The notes: generated from the sequence alone by a model not told the origin. 64,000 bases of DNA from Natronomonas gomsonensis (GCF_013391635.1 NZ_JACAWU010000002.1:1612001-1676000), one strand, 5' to 3'; shown: positions 8,695 to 17,743, counted from the stretch's first letter. Translations and numbers: made by a program.

Positions 8695-9834
8695 TTACTC
8701 CGGTTCGTACGCCGAAAGCGCCTCGTCGAGTCGCTCTCGCTCGCTTCGGGCGGCTTCGAGGTTGTCCTCGACCGCGCCGCTGTCGACGCGTGCGCGCTCG
8801 TCGGGGTCTAACTCCGAGTGGGCGACGGCGGCCGTTTGGAGCCGTTCGTACGCCTCGCGGCGCGTCAGTTCCCGAACGGATCGGAGTGCGGCGACCGTCT
8901 CCTCGTCCGCGAAGCGGTCGACCAGCGACACCAACTCCTCGGCTCGGAACCGGAGCGTCTCGGCTTCGGCGGGCGGCCACTCGACGAACAGCGGGTCGGC
9001 CGACAGCCCGTCGAGATACGTCCGGTTCGTCGCGACCCGGCGCTTCAGCAGGTTCGCGTCGTCGACGTAGTGGGAGAGCTTCGACGGCGAGTAGTCGGCG
9101 TATTCGATTAGGTCGGGTACCGAATGCTCGCCTGCGGGCCGCTCTCGGACGTACTCCAGCAGTTCCGTCGGTGGTCGCCGGAACTCGACCAGCGGATACT
9201 CCGCAGCCGTCGCGACGAACGAGAGAAACTCGCGGGCCGACGCCTCCCGTCGAAAGGCGGCGAAATCGTCGGCGACGCCGTCGTTGTATCGTTCGACGGG
9301 CTCTCGCAGTTCCTCGATGGGAGCGTCGAGGTCGGCTTCGCCAAGTCGGACCAGCCGTTCGAGGTCGTCGATTCGGTCCTCGAGTTCGTTCAGTCGGTCC
9401 CGGGCCGCGCGGTAGGCATCGCGATGTCGGCTCCGGGCGTCGGCCAATGCCTCGCGCGTCTCCGCGTAGTCCCGGGCCGGCGTGAGGGCCTCGCGTGCGG
9501 CCTCGAAGTCCCGAGTCTTCAGCGACCCCGTAACCCCGCTGGTCTTGACGTGGCCGTCGGCCTCGAGGAACGCCTCGCTCTCGGGAACGTCTTCGGGAAT
9601 CGACTCAAGCGTCTCCGAGATGTCGTTGCGGAACTCGACGTACCCCTCGAAGTCGTCCCAATCGGTCGCACGCTCCTCCCAGCGGTCCAACACCGTGGCG
9701 ACCGACTCGTAGGCGTTGGCGACCGCATCGAGGTCGGCCTCGTCGAGTTCGAGACTCCGCTCTAGCTCTCGAACCCGTTCGTGGGCGGCCTCCAACTCCG
9801 CGGCCGCGTCGTCGCGGTCACTCCCCGTAGACAT
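8695..9834 (-). CDS. coiled-coil protein of unknown function (haloarchaeal, DUF7118-like)
   Basis: 379 residues, highly acidic, with heptad-like coiled coil at about residues 10-45 and 125-190 (runs of E, L, R such as [18 protein letters not shown]) and a more globular C-terminal half. I recall a haloarchaeal family of unknown function with this layout (DUF7118) but cannot confirm it. ATG 9834 lies inside the end of hisI, a 17-base overlap on the same strand, so the two genes are probably translated from one message. It ends next to the convergent glmM stop. The link to histidine synthesis may be positional only. Confidence 0.75.
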   Translation of the reverse strand: MSTGSDRDDAAAELEAAHERVRELERSLELDEADLDAVANAYESVATVLDRWEERATDWDDFEGYVEFRNDISETLESIPEDVPESEAFLEADGHVKTSGVTGSLKTRDFEAAREALTPARDYAETREALADARSRHRDAYRAARDRLNELEDRIDDLERLVRLGEADLDAPIEELREPVERYNDGVADDFAAFRREASAREFLSFVATAAEYPLVEFRRPPTELLEYVRERPAGEHSVPDLIEYADYSPSKLSHYVDDANLLKRRVATNRTYLDGLSADPLFVEWPPAEAETLRFRAEELVSLVDRFADEETVAALRSVRELTRREAYERLQTAAVAHSELDPDERARVDSGAVEDNLEAARSERERLDEALSAYEPE

Positions 9835-10183
9835 CGTCGGGGTCGAACACTCGGTCGCCGACGACCTCGCCGTCGAGCGTCCGGTGGAAACAGCTCTCGT
9901 AGCCGGTGTGACACGCCCCGCCCTCCTGTTCGACGACGTACAGCAGTGCGTCGCCGTCGCAGTCGACCCGGACCTCCTCGATTCGCTGGGTGTGGCCGCT
10001 GGAGCCACCCTTCTTCCACAACTCGTCACGGCTTCGGGAGTAGTAGTGGGCGTACCCCGTCTCCCGGGTCCGCTCCAGCGCCTCCTCGGAGACGTAGGCG
10101 AGCATCAACACGTCGCCGGAGTCGGCGTCCTGTGCGACCGCGGGAAGCAGTTCCTGCTCGTCGAAGGCGAGGTCGACCGTCAT
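9818..10183 (-). CDS. hisI: phosphoribosyl-AMP cyclohydrolase
   Basis: 121 residues, a stand-alone HisI domain that opens the adenine ring of phosphoribosyl-AMP in the third step of histidine synthesis. The signature is intact: [21 protein letters not shown] followed by VDCDGD and the zinc/metal ligand region [12 protein letters not shown]. As in most archaea it is not fused to HisE (phosphoribosyl-ATP pyrophosphatase). It heads a two-gene unit with the overlapping coiled-coil gene downstream. No other his gene is in the window. Confidence 0.92.
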   Translation of the reverse strand: MTVDLAFDEQELLPAVAQDADSGDVLMLAYVSEEALERTRETGYAHYYSRSRDELWKKGGSSGHTQRIEEVRVDCDGDALLYVVEQEGGACHTGYESCFHRTLDGEVVGDRVFDPDDVYGE

Positions 10184-10240
10184 TACCCGACAGTGGGTCA
10201 GTCGTCGGGATAGGCCTTTTCGTTAGCCCATCGAAGGGGT

Positions 10241-10621
10241 TCAATCAGCGGTGTCGGTCGCGTCCGTGTCGAGGACGCTCGCGACGCCACACTGAACGGC
10301 GGCGAATCCGACGCCGATGACGAGAAACGGTAGCGTGAGGCCACGAATCGAGTCGAACAGCGGTTGGACGCCGACGAGCGCGGCGGCGGTCGTCACGCCG
10401 ACGGCCAGTCCGTTCCAGCGACCGTGTCGCCAGCCGCTATCGGAGAGGCCGGGCGCGATGGCGTAATTCCGGAGCGTCAGCCACGCACCGATACCGAAGG
10501 ACACACCGACGAACACCGCCAGCGTCGGTGCCGGGTCGAGGGCGTACGTGCCGGCCACCCCGCCGGTAGCGACGACGATACCGACGAGTCGACGGGCAGT
10601 CGGCTCGGAGGGCACTCGCAT
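10241..10621 (-). CDS. small membrane protein of unknown function
   Basis: 126 residues from ATG 10621, with four hydrophobic segments and a basic-acidic N-terminus (MRVPSEPTARRLVG), so a likely four-helix inner membrane protein. The frame is open further upstream, but that part overlaps the divergent promoter and is not protein-like. No family recognised. It is transcribed towards hisI on the same strand with a 57-base gap, so co-transcription is possible. Confidence 0.65.
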   Translation of the reverse strand: MRVPSEPTARRLVGIVVATGGVAGTYALDPAPTLAVFVGVSFGIGAWLTLRNYAIAPGLSDSGWRHGRWNGLAVGVTTAAALVGVQPLFDSIRGLTLPFLVIGVGFAAVQCGVASVLDTDATDTAD

Positions 10622-10707
10622 ATGCTTCGCTCCTCGCGACGGAGCAAAAGTGCGACGCCCGTCAGGACGCCCGGCCGACCGGTGGCGTGCGTGCGTCTGA
10701 CAAACGC

Positions 10708-10713
10708 TTATAT
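10708..10713 (+). promoter_or_regulatory. TATA box of the ribbon-helix-helix gene
   Basis: TTATAT within CGCTTATATGCG, 27-32 bases before ATG 10740, consistent with a leaderless transcript and with choosing this ATG over an in-frame upstream one. Confidence 0.7.
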
Positions 10714-10739
10714 GCGTGGACGAACCAGCTAGGGCCAAT

Positions 10740-11165
10740 ATGGGCAACAAGAACAAGACCATCTCCTTTCGGGTCAACGAGGACGCCTTCGAGACCCTCC
10801 GGGAGATAGCCGAAGAGCGCGACATCTCGCTTTCGGCCGTGTTCCGCGACTACGTGGACACGCTCGTCGCCCACGACGGCCAAGTTCGGGTCGTCCCCGA
10901 ACACGAACTGAAAGGCGGCAGTGCCACGGAAACGTCCTCTGCTGCCGAGAGCTTCCCGCCAAAAGTCGAGGTGCCGAAGAGCTTCGTCCGCGAACACGAG
11001 CGGCTCGAACTCGAAGCCGAACACCTCCGCGAACAGCTCGACGAGTACAAACAGTACGTCACGAAACTCAGCCAGAAGGTCGAAGAGCAGGACGAAGAGG
11101 AGGTCATTCAACTGGAAGACCTCGACGGCGACGAACAGGAAGAAGAGCCGTTCCGCCTCGGCTAA
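10740..11165 (+). CDS. ribbon-helix-helix protein with acidic coiled-coil tail
   Basis: 141 residues. Residues 1-45 (NKTISFRVNEDAFETLREIA, then ISLSAVFRDYV) show the beta strand and two helices of a ribbon-helix-helix DNA-binding domain. A linker is followed by a coiled coil at about 80-125 (EHERLELEAEHLREQLDEY) and a very acidic end. Such proteins bind DNA as dimers through the N-terminal strand; the coiled coil may extend the dimer or recruit a partner. Targets are unknown. ATG 10740 is supported by its TATA box. The DUF5814-like gene converges on it 12 bases downstream. Confidence 0.75.
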   Translation: MGNKNKTISFRVNEDAFETLREIAEERDISLSAVFRDYVDTLVAHDGQVRVVPEHELKGGSATETSSAAESFPPKVEVPKSFVREHERLELEAEHLREQLDEYKQYVTKLSQKVEEQDEEEVIQLEDLDGDEQEEEPFRLG

Positions 11166-11177
11166 CGCCCGACGCCG

Positions 11178-11633
11178 CTACCCCGACAGTTCACTGCGCT
11201 TTCTGCGAATCTCTGCTTCCGCTTCGTCGCGTCCGTCCACGTCGGCCAGCTGTTCGGCTGCCTCCAACGTCCGGACCCCGCTGTCGAGAAACGACAGCAC
11301 GTCGCCGGGGTAGGCGTACACCATGTAGTCGTCGCCCATCACGTCGACGATGGCGTCCGGGCCGAGTCCCTGCGCCCGCAACTCCAGCAAATACGCGATG
11401 AACTTCCGCTCGGGACAGCCGCAGTGAGGGTTCGACTGACAGTCACAGTCGAGGAAGTCCTCGGCGAACTCCAACACCCGATCCCGGGAGGCGTCGTCGA
11501 GTTTGGCGATGCCGTCGCCCGAAAAGAGGATGTCCAGCGTCGCCCCGGAGAAGGCACTCTTCGGAAACGACGTATCCAGTTGGGAGGCCAACTGCCGATG
11601 GTTCTTCACGTAGATTTTGTCCGTAATCGCCAC
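11178..11633 (-). CDS. DUF5814-like protein with cysteine cluster
   Basis: 151 residues if translated from the GTG at 11633, which opens VAITDKIYVKNHRQLASQL. A CDCQSNPHCGCPERKF segment near residues 72-87 gives five cysteines in a short stretch, a possible metal site. The sequence resembles the haloarchaeal domain DUF5814, which I remember mainly in company with helicases; no helicase is adjacent here. An ATG at 11678 would add 15 basic residues (QHRRRR) that do not resemble the family, and an AT-rich box (11661-11667) lies about 30 bases before the GTG, so GTG is preferred. Role unknown. Confidence 0.7.
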   Translation of the reverse strand: MAITDKIYVKNHRQLASQLDTSFPKSAFSGATLDILFSGDGIAKLDDASRDRVLEFAEDFLDCDCQSNPHCGCPERKFIAYLLELRAQGLGPDAIVDVMGDDYMVYAYPGDVLSFLDSGVRTLEAAEQLADVDGRDEAEAEIRRKRSELSG

Positions 11634-11716
11634 GTTGGCCGTCCTACGTCGTCGGTGCTGAAAAGCGACTCGAAACACCGTGCGGGAGGGTTACACGGGG
11701 TTGGGAAAGTCGAAAC

Positions 11717-11723
11717 GTATATC
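11717..11723 (+). promoter_or_regulatory. TATA box of tRNA-His
   Basis: GTATATC about 33 bases before the mature tRNA 5' end, a normal distance for an archaeal tRNA promoter. Confidence 0.6.
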
Positions 11724-11752
11724 ACTTCGTCTCTGCCTAGAGTCAGTTGCGT

Positions 11753-11824
11753 GTCCGGGTTGGGGTAGTGGCATCCTACAGCCTTGTGGTGGCTGTGAGG
11801 CGGATTCGATTTCCGCACCCGGAC
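11753..11824 (+). tRNA. tRNA-His (anticodon GTG)
   Basis: A 72-base cloverleaf can be folded without an intron. The acceptor stem GTCCGGGT pairs with ACCCGGAC and includes the extra G(-1):C73 pair typical of tRNA-His. The anticodon arm CAGCC-TTGTGGT-GGCTG places GTG at 11786-11788, and the T arm is GCGGA-TTCGATT-TCCGC. CCA is not encoded. It lies between the DUF5814-like gene and the HNH gene. Confidence 0.95.
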
Positions 11825-11883
11825 TCATAATATATTCTACACGACCTCACCTCCGGAGCAGCGGTATCCTCCGAACGTTCTAA

Positions 11884-11893
11884 TCCAATTGGA
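11884..11893 (+). promoter_or_regulatory. palindrome just before the HNH gene
   Basis: TCCAATTGGA is a perfect 10-base palindrome, flanked further out by GTTC (11877-11880) and GAAC (11891-11894), lying 15-24 bases before ATG 11908. A site here would block transcription initiation of the HNH gene. The bound protein is unknown. Confidence 0.45.
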
Positions 11894-11907
11894 ACAAAAG
11901 AAACAGT

Positions 11908-12732
11908 ATGCCTGACTGCCCGACGTGCGGCACGTCGTTCGATTCTCAGCGTGGGCTGGGCGTCCACCACAGTGGTGCCCACGGCGAGTTGCTCCCGAAC
12001 CGCGAGTGCGCCCGCTGTGGCGTCGAGTTCCACAGCGAACACGAGAAGAAGTACTGTTCCGACGACTGTCGAGACGAAGCGGTTTCATTCGAGGGCGAGA
12101 AAAATCCGAACTATTGCGGGGGAAAAACGGCTACGACGTGCGAAATTTGCGGCTCGAACTTCGAATACTACCCGTCGGCAAAACCCGGCCGATACTGCGA
12201 GTCGTGCGTCGAGTCCGAGGAGTGGCGTCACGAACGCGATATCTCGGGGGAACGGAATCCCCGCTGGTCAGGCGGCGAGCACGAACTGACCTGTGATTGG
12301 TGTGATGGGAAGGTAGTTCGCCAGCAGACCAACATCAGCGGAGAACACGTCTTCTGCAGTCCCGACTGTCAGTACGAGTGGCTCTCCGAGGAATTCACCG
12401 GCGACGGCCATCCGAACTGGAAGGGCGGGGCCGACGCCAACTACGGGCGTGGCTGGAATCGTGTCCGACGGCGCGCGCTCGAACGAGACGACGACCGGTG
12501 CGTTCTCTGTGGGGTGACGGCGGACGAACTCGGCCGGAACCCGGACGTACACCACATCGTTCCGGTTCGGGCGTTCGTCGAAACACCGGTTACGACCGAG
12601 TTCGACGCTCACTACCTCGAAAACGTCGTCTCGCTGTGCCCGTCCTGCCACCGAAAAGCGGAGTTCGGCGGCGTCAGCCCCGAACGGCTGAAAACGGCGA
12701 CTGGGCTGGTTCCGAACGCGGAAGGCCTTTGA
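11908..12732 (+). CDS. HNH endonuclease with multiple zinc knuckles
   Basis: 274 residues. N-terminal C2H2-like finger (C4, C7 and histidines near 20-25), then three four-cysteine knuckles (CARCGVEF...YCSDDC; CEICGSNF...YCESC; CDWCDGKV...FCSPDC). Between them recur short motifs NPNYCGG, NPRWSGG and HPNWKGG, resembling the DNA-binding NUMOD3-type modules of mobile HNH enzymes. The C-terminus is an HNH nuclease: CVLCG, DVHHIVP with the catalytic histidines, an asparagine in ENVVSLC, and CPSCHRK closing the zinc site. All catalytic residues appear intact. It sits 83 bases behind tRNA-His, a common integration target, with an AT-rich palindromic promoter. Probable DNA nuclease of mobile origin; target unknown. 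Confidence 0.85.
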   Translation: MPDCPTCGTSFDSQRGLGVHHSGAHGELLPNRECARCGVEFHSEHEKKYCSDDCRDEAVSFEGEKNPNYCGGKTATTCEICGSNFEYYPSAKPGRYCESCVESEEWRHERDISGERNPRWSGGEHELTCDWCDGKVVRQQTNISGEHVFCSPDCQYEWLSEEFTGDGHPNWKGGADANYGRGWNRVRRRALERDDDRCVLCGVTADELGRNPDVHHIVPVRAFVETPVTTEFDAHYLENVVSLCPSCHRKAEFGGVSPERLKTATGLVPNAEGL

Positions 12733-12755
12733 CGGCCGGCGCCGACGATTGGGCC

Positions 12756-13469
12756 ATGCAGGCGGCGCTTCTCACTGTCGGCGACGAGTTGCTCGACGGC
12801 GACACCGAAAACACCAACGCGACGTGGTTGGCAGCCGAATTGAGCGACCGCGGCGTCTCCGTCCGACGGATACTGACCGTCCCGGACGACGAGAGCGTCA
12901 TCGCGGCGGCGACTCGCGACTACAGCGATTCTTTCGACGCTGTCGTCGTCACCGGCGGCCTCGGTGGGACATCCGACGACGTGACGATGGCCGGCGTCGC
13001 GGCGGCGTTCGACCGTCCGCTCGTCGAGAACGACCTCGCACGGGAGGACATCGACCGGACGCTCGAGGCCATCGCCGGCGACTACCCGGACCTCGACGTG
13101 GACGTGTCCGCGGAGGCGTCGCTCCCCGAAGGTGCCCGGCCGCTTCTCAACCGTGCAGGCCTCTCGCCGGGGTGTGTCGTCAAGAACGTCTACGTCCTCC
13201 CCGGAATTCCATCGGAGATGGAGCGCATGTTCGAGGACGTAGCCGGCGAGTTCGACGGCGACATGGCCTCTCGTTTCCTCTACACCGAGGAACCCGAAGC
13301 GAACCTCATCGAGCGACTCGACGAGACCCGGGAACGGTTCGGCGTGAAGGTGGGTTGTTATCCCGACCGCGGGGCGGGGCACAATCGGCTGAAGCTTACC
13401 GCCGAGGACACCGCGGCGCTGGACGACGCCGAAGCCTGGTTGGCCGAGAACGTCACGCTCGCGGAGTGA
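12756..13469 (+). CDS. CinA-like / molybdopterin-binding domain protein
   Basis: 237 residues of the MoaB/MogA fold as found in the N-terminal domain of CinA: AALLTVGDELLDGDTENTN at the start, VVTGGLGGTSDDVTMAGVA as the substrate loop, and VLPGIPSEMERMFE towards the end. The C-terminal amidase domain of bacterial CinA is absent, as is usual in archaea. Function in archaea is uncertain: a nucleotide-pyrophosphatase-like or molybdopterin-related role is inferred from the fold only. It begins 23 bases after the HNH gene and may be read through from it. Confidence 0.82.
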   Translation: MQAALLTVGDELLDGDTENTNATWLAAELSDRGVSVRRILTVPDDESVIAAATRDYSDSFDAVVVTGGLGGTSDDVTMAGVAAAFDRPLVENDLAREDIDRTLEAIAGDYPDLDVDVSAEASLPEGARPLLNRAGLSPGCVVKNVYVLPGIPSEMERMFEDVAGEFDGDMASRFLYTEEPEANLIERLDETRERFGVKVGCYPDRGAGHNRLKLTAEDTAALDDAEAWLAENVTLAE

Positions 13470-13537
13470 GTGTCACGTGCCGTCCCGAGGGTAGGCCCAC
13501 GGACAGTATTTTGCCGACGCTACCGAAAGTGGACGTA

Positions 13538-14005
13538 ATGCGGATACGCGAAGCCGAAGCAAGCGAGGCGTCGATGCTGGCAGAGACGTTCTGGCATCCC
13601 CTCGCAGAGCGGATGGAACAGTATTCCGAGTTGAACGCGTTGGCGGACGACGCCGTCGAAGTCGCTGTCGAGGGGTTCGAATCACTACTGGAAGACGAAC
13701 AACGGACCGTCTTCCTGCTCGAAGACGAAGACACCGAAATCGGATTCGTGGCCGTCGAGTTCGGTGAGCGACCCACACGCGAGGCCGGCAGATACGTCTC
13801 GATTACCGATTTGTACGTCAAAGACGGACATCGCGGACAGGGCTACGGCACGAAACTGCTCGAGCGAGTCGAGACGCTAGCGGCGACAGAGGATTGTGAC
13901 TACCTCGACGTCTCGGCGGAGTGGGAAAACCACGACGCGAGGGCGTTCTACGAGAACGCCGGGTACGATGCGAAACAGGTCACGTACGCGAAGCCGCTCG
14001 ACTGA
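13538..14005 (+). CDS. GNAT family N-acetyltransferase
   Basis: 155 residues with the GNAT acetyl-CoA site: the ITDLYVKDGHRGQGYGTKLLE stretch holds the R/Q-x-x-G-x-G/A loop, and NHDARAFYENAGY is the typical last helix and strand. ATG 13538 is preceded by a TATTTT box about 30 bases upstream (around 13506), so it has its own promoter. Substrate unknown. Confidence 0.85.
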   Translation: MRIREAEASEASMLAETFWHPLAERMEQYSELNALADDAVEVAVEGFESLLEDEQRTVFLLEDEDTEIGFVAVEFGERPTREAGRYVSITDLYVKDGHRGQGYGTKLLERVETLAATEDCDYLDVSAEWENHDARAFYENAGYDAKQVTYAKPLD

Positions 14006-14066
14006 CTCGAAATCGGTCCGCCAAGCGACCGGCGGGATATTTCCGGCCGCCGGCCCCACTGTCGGT

Positions 14067-14411
14067 ATGGACGGCTCTGCGCTCGCGCGGGAGTACTACC
14101 GGAGCATCGACGACGACGACTACGAGACGCTCGAGTCGCTTCTCGCCGAGGGGTTCGTCCACGGGCGCCCCGATAGAACGCTCTCCGGTAGGGAACGGTT
14201 CGTCGAGTTCATGCGCGAAGAGCGCCCCGAAACCGACACCGAGCACGTCATCGATGCGGTGTACAGCACGGGCGACGGCGCCCGCGTCGCCGCCGAGGGA
14301 CGACTGCTCCGGGCCGACGGCGAGGTGTGGTTCGGCTTCGTCGACACCTTCGACATCGACGGCGAGGCGATTGCCGACATCCGAACGTACACCGACGAAC
14401 ACCCGCTCTGA
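14067..14411 (+). CDS. SnoaL/NTF2-like protein
   Basis: 114 residues with the cone-shaped NTF2-like pattern: N-terminal helices EYYRSIDDDDYETLESLLAE followed by alternating strands, ending in ADIRTYTDE. Members are often small-molecule binding or isomerase domains; nothing here points to a substrate. It follows the acetyltransferase by 61 bases on the same strand and stops one base before the end of the convergent serS. Confidence 0.75.
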   Translation: MDGSALAREYYRSIDDDDYETLESLLAEGFVHGRPDRTLSGRERFVEFMREERPETDTEHVIDAVYSTGDGARVAAEGRLLRADGEVWFGFVDTFDIDGEAIADIRTYTDEHPL

Positions 14412-15785
14412 CTAGGAACCGTCGCCGACCGCGGTTTCGCCGACCGGTTCGTGACCCTCGATGACTTCGGCGCCGCCCATGTACGGCTGGAGCGGTTCGG
14501 GCACGTCGACGGTGCCGTCGTCGTTCTGGTAGTACTCGAGGATGGCGACGACGACGCGCGGAATCGCCACCCCCGAACCGTTCAGGGTGTGAATGTACTC
14601 CGCGGATTCGTGCTGTTCGGGGCGGTATTGGATGCCGGCACGGCGGGCTTGGAAGTCCTCGAAGTTCGACACCGACGAGACTTCGAGCCACCGACCGCCG
14701 GCCTCGGGACCGTCTTCCATGTCGTCGCCGGGCGCCCACACCTCGACGTCGTACTTCTTGGCCTGCGTAAAGCCCATGTCGCCGGTGCACATCTCCAGAG
14801 TGCGGTAGGGGAGGCCGAGCGCCTCCAGCACGGAGGTCGCTTCCTCGAGCAGCCCCTCCAGTCGGTCGTAGCTCTCCTCGGGGCGGACGAAGTTCACCAT
14901 CTCGACCTTGTTGAACTGGTGGACGCGGACGATGCCGCGCGTCTCGGTACCGTGTTCGCCGGCCTCTCGACGGAAGTTCGGCGAGTACGCCTGGTGTTTG
15001 ATTGGGAGGTCGTCGTCGAGCAGAATCTCGTCGCGGTACATGTTCGTCACCGGCACCTCGGCGGTCGGCAACAGCCAGAGGTCGTCGTCGTCGTAGGCCT
15101 CGTCGTTGTCGCCGCCGATGCGGTAGGCGTCTTCGACGAACTTCGGGAACTGCCCGGTGCCGCGCATCGACGCGGAGTTGACCGGAATCGGCGGGAACAC
15201 GTCGGTGTACCCCTGCTCGCGGTGGGTCTCCAGCATGAACTGCACGAGGGCGTGTTCGAGTTGAGCACCCTCGCCCTTCGCGAAGTAGAAGCCGCCGCCG
15301 GTCACTTTCGCGCCGCGTTCGAAATCGAGGATGTCCAACTCCTCGCCGAGGTCGTAGTGGGGGACGACCTCCTCGGGCAGTTCCCGTCGGTCCTCGAAGC
15401 CCCAGCGGTCGACTTCGACGTTGTCGGATTCGTCCTCGCCGACGGGAGCGTCGGGATGTGGGACGTTCGGAATCTCCAGTAGTGCCGCCTCCAGTTCGGC
15501 TTCGAGTTCCTCGGCGCGTTCCTCGACGGTCTCGAGTTCGGCTTTCAGTTCCTGGGACTCCTCGATTGCGGCCTGGGCCTTCTCCTCCTCGCCGGCCTGT
15601 TTCAGTTCGCCGATCTGACTGGAGACCTCGTTGCGCTGGTGACGCAGGTCGTCGCCTTTCGCCTTGAGTTGTCGCCACTCCTCGTCGACCTCGAGGATTC
15701 GGTCGAGGTCGACGTCGACGCCCTTCGTCTCCAGCGCCCGCCGGACCTCCTCGGTGTTCTCGCGGACGAACTGCCTCGATAGCAT
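14412..15785 (-). CDS. serS: seryl-tRNA synthetase
   Basis: 457 residues, the common bacterial/eukaryotic type of SerRS, not the rare methanogen type. Residues 1-110 form the long antiparallel coiled-coil arm that binds tRNA-Ser; the class II core follows with motif 2 around NFRREAGEHGTETRGIVRVHQFNKVEM and motif 3 LNGSGVAIPRVVVAILE. ATG 15785 starts at MLSRQFVREN, where family similarity begins, although the frame is open 27 codons further upstream. Charges tRNA-Ser and also supplies Ser-tRNA-Sec where that exists. It stands alone between convergent and divergent neighbours. Confidence 0.95.
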   Translation of the reverse strand: MLSRQFVRENTEEVRRALETKGVDVDLDRILEVDEEWRQLKAKGDDLRHQRNEVSSQIGELKQAGEEEKAQAAIEESQELKAELETVEERAEELEAELEAALLEIPNVPHPDAPVGEDESDNVEVDRWGFEDRRELPEEVVPHYDLGEELDILDFERGAKVTGGGFYFAKGEGAQLEHALVQFMLETHREQGYTDVFPPIPVNSASMRGTGQFPKFVEDAYRIGGDNDEAYDDDDLWLLPTAEVPVTNMYRDEILLDDDLPIKHQAYSPNFRREAGEHGTETRGIVRVHQFNKVEMVNFVRPEESYDRLEGLLEEATSVLEALGLPYRTLEMCTGDMGFTQAKKYDVEVWAPGDDMEDGPEAGGRWLEVSSVSNFEDFQARRAGIQYRPEQHESAEYIHTLNGSGVAIPRVVVAILEYYQNDDGTVDVPEPLQPYMGGAEVIEGHEPVGETAVGDGS

Positions 15786-15925
15786 TTGTCGGCGGTTCGG
15801 CAGGCCCGGGCAAAGTCGTGTCGGTCGCGTGCGACCGGTTGTCGGCCGCTCGCGCCGAGTAAACACGACGCCGAGCGTGTCGGGTTGACGACAGACCGAA
15901 GTGTTGGGGACGTGTTGGCCCGCCC

Positions 15926-16786
15926 ATGATAGAGCAGTATCTCCAGCGGCTCTTCACCTGGGAGAGCCTCGAAAACACCGAACGGGGCGTCGAGTTCGAG
16001 TTGAAGAACCGGCTCATCGAAGCCGAGTTCGAGGGAATCACGCTGGTTGCCCTCGACGAGGAGGAGGTCCCACAGGGTGACATTACGGTGGAGTTGTCGG
16101 AAGACGAGCAGTATCGAGCCGACGAGATAACGCCGGAGGACCCACTCGAACTCGACCTCGCGGAGACCGTCCAGATGGTGCTCGACCGCGACCGACTCCG
16201 CCTCGGCGTCCACGAACTCCAGGTCGGCCTCGAAGTCGAGGGGTACGGTGAGGTGAGTTTCACCACCGACGACGAGATTACCGAGGAGGACCTCGTCGAC
16301 GTCGACCCCGCCGACTACACCGTCGCGGAGCTGACCGACCTCGCCGGCGGAATCGCCGAACCGGAGTCCCTAGAACGACTGCTCGAACGCGAACGCGAGG
16401 GGAAGAACCGCAAGACGGCCGTCCCGGCGCTCGAAGAGCGACTGGAGGAGGCCGAACCGCTCACCGAAGACGAGATGGTCGTCACCGAAACGTCCTCGAA
16501 ATCGTCCGGCGGGAACCTCGTCAACGAACTGCTCGTGAACGTCCTTGAGTCACCACAGCGCGTCTCGGTGTATCTCACCGTCCAGACGCTCGGCAGCGGG
16601 ACCCCCGAGACCATCGCCGGCCGAATGGTGCTGTCTGAGGACACCGTCCAGTCGACGCTAGAGGACTTCGAGAGCGAGGGCATCGCCGAGCGGAACGCCG
16701 ACGGCCAGTACAGCGTCGCCTCGCCGATTACGGTGTTACAGAAGCGACAGAACACGCTGTGGTCGGCGCTCCAGCGGTCGCTCTGA
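15926..16786 (+). CDS. conserved haloarchaeal protein with C-terminal winged-helix-like region
   Basis: 286 acidic residues. Residues 1-115 are strand-rich (LEVEGYGEVSFTTDDEI) with no motif I recognise, a linker ELERER-type helix follows at about 150-185, and residues ~195-286 look like a winged helix (VYLTVQTLGSGTPETIAGRMVLSEDTVQSTLED style of helix-turn-helix). The C-terminus suggests DNA binding or an assembly role, but no family name can be given. Divergent from serS with 140 bases between. Confidence 0.65.
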   Translation: MIEQYLQRLFTWESLENTERGVEFELKNRLIEAEFEGITLVALDEEEVPQGDITVELSEDEQYRADEITPEDPLELDLAETVQMVLDRDRLRLGVHELQVGLEVEGYGEVSFTTDDEITEEDLVDVDPADYTVAELTDLAGGIAEPESLERLLEREREGKNRKTAVPALEERLEEAEPLTEDEMVVTETSSKSSGGNLVNELLVNVLESPQRVSVYLTVQTLGSGTPETIAGRMVLSEDTVQSTLEDFESEGIAERNADGQYSVASPITVLQKRQNTLWSALQRSL

Positions 16787-16831
16787 GACGGCAAGGTCGG
16801 GCTTTTTGCTCCTGTGCTCCGAGACACCAGT

Positions 16832-17743
16832 ATGGGAATCGGAGACGTGTACGAGGTGCGTTCGATGACGGATTGGTACTACGTCGACACCGGCATGTAC
16901 GGCACCTCCGGGTACGGTGCCGTCTACATCCTCGACGGCGAGCGTCCCGCTATCGTCGATACGGGCATCGGGACGAACTACGAGCGAATCCTGACCGCAC
17001 TGGAGTCGATCGGCATCGCGCCGGGCGACCTCGAGGCGATAGTGGTCACGCACGTCCACCTCGACCACGCGGGTGGGGCGGGTTTTCTCGCCGCCGAAAC
17101 CGACGCCGACGTGTACGTTCACGAGAAGGGCGCGAAGTTCCTCTCGGACCCGGAGGCCCTCTGGGAAGGGACGAAAAGCGCCGTCGGCGAGCTAATCGAG
17201 TACTACACGGAGCCGAAACCGGTTCCGGTCGACCGCATCGAGCCGATTCACGACGGCACCACTATCGATCTTGGCGACCGGCATCTGGAGACCCACGACG
17301 CTCCCGGCCACGCCTTCCACCAGGCCATCTTCCACGAACCCGACGACGACATCGTGTTCACCGCCGACGCCGCGGGTATCTACGTGCCCGAATACGACGC
17401 CATCCGCGAGACCTCCCCACCGCCGGGGTTCGACCTCGAAGCGGTCGTCGCGGACGCCCGGATGATAGCCCGAATCGACCCCGAGACGCTGTGTTACGCC
17501 CACTTCGGTCCGGCGGCGACCGACGAACGGCTCTCGGAGTACGTCGGCGTCATCGCCGAATGGGTCGAACGCGTCGCCGAGAAACGCGAGGAATTGGACG
17601 ACGACGAGGCAGTCATCGAGCACTTCGTCGACGAGAGCGACATCAGCGAGGTGTGGGGGCAAAAGAAAGGCGACGGCGAAGTAGCGATGAACGTCAGGGG
17701 CGTGTTCCACTACCTCGACGAACGGGCCGAAGACAGCGAGTGA
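16832..17743 (+). CDS. MBL-fold metallohydrolase
   Basis: 303 residues with the metallo-beta-lactamase metal site VVTHVHLDHAGG, a downstream DAPGHAFHQ histidine, TADAAG aspartate and a final HFGPAA histidine, so both metals can be bound. The C-terminal ~70 residues are helical and acidic. It belongs to the general glyoxalase-II-like group; substrate unknown. ATG 16832 is chosen because a CTTTTTG TATA-like box lies about 28 bases upstream; six residues more would be added by a GTG at 16814. Confidence 0.85.
   Translation: MGIGDVYEVRSMTDWYYVDTGMYGTSGYGAVYILDGERPAIVDTGIGTNYERILTALESIGIAPGDLEAIVVTHVHLDHAGGAGFLAAETDADVYVHEKGAKFLSDPEALWEGTKSAVGELIEYYTEPKPVPVDRIEPIHDGTTIDLGDRHLETHDAPGHAFHQAIFHEPDDDIVFTADAAGIYVPEYDAIRETSPPPGFDLEAVVADARMIARIDPETLCYAHFGPAATDERLSEYVGVIAEWVERVAEKREELDDDEAVIEHFVDESDISEVWGQKKGDGEVAMNVRGVFHYLDERAEDSE

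Noticed and set aside
11753..11824. intron in tRNA-His
   Set aside because: The cloverleaf closes perfectly with a 7-base anticodon loop, leaving no room for an intron.
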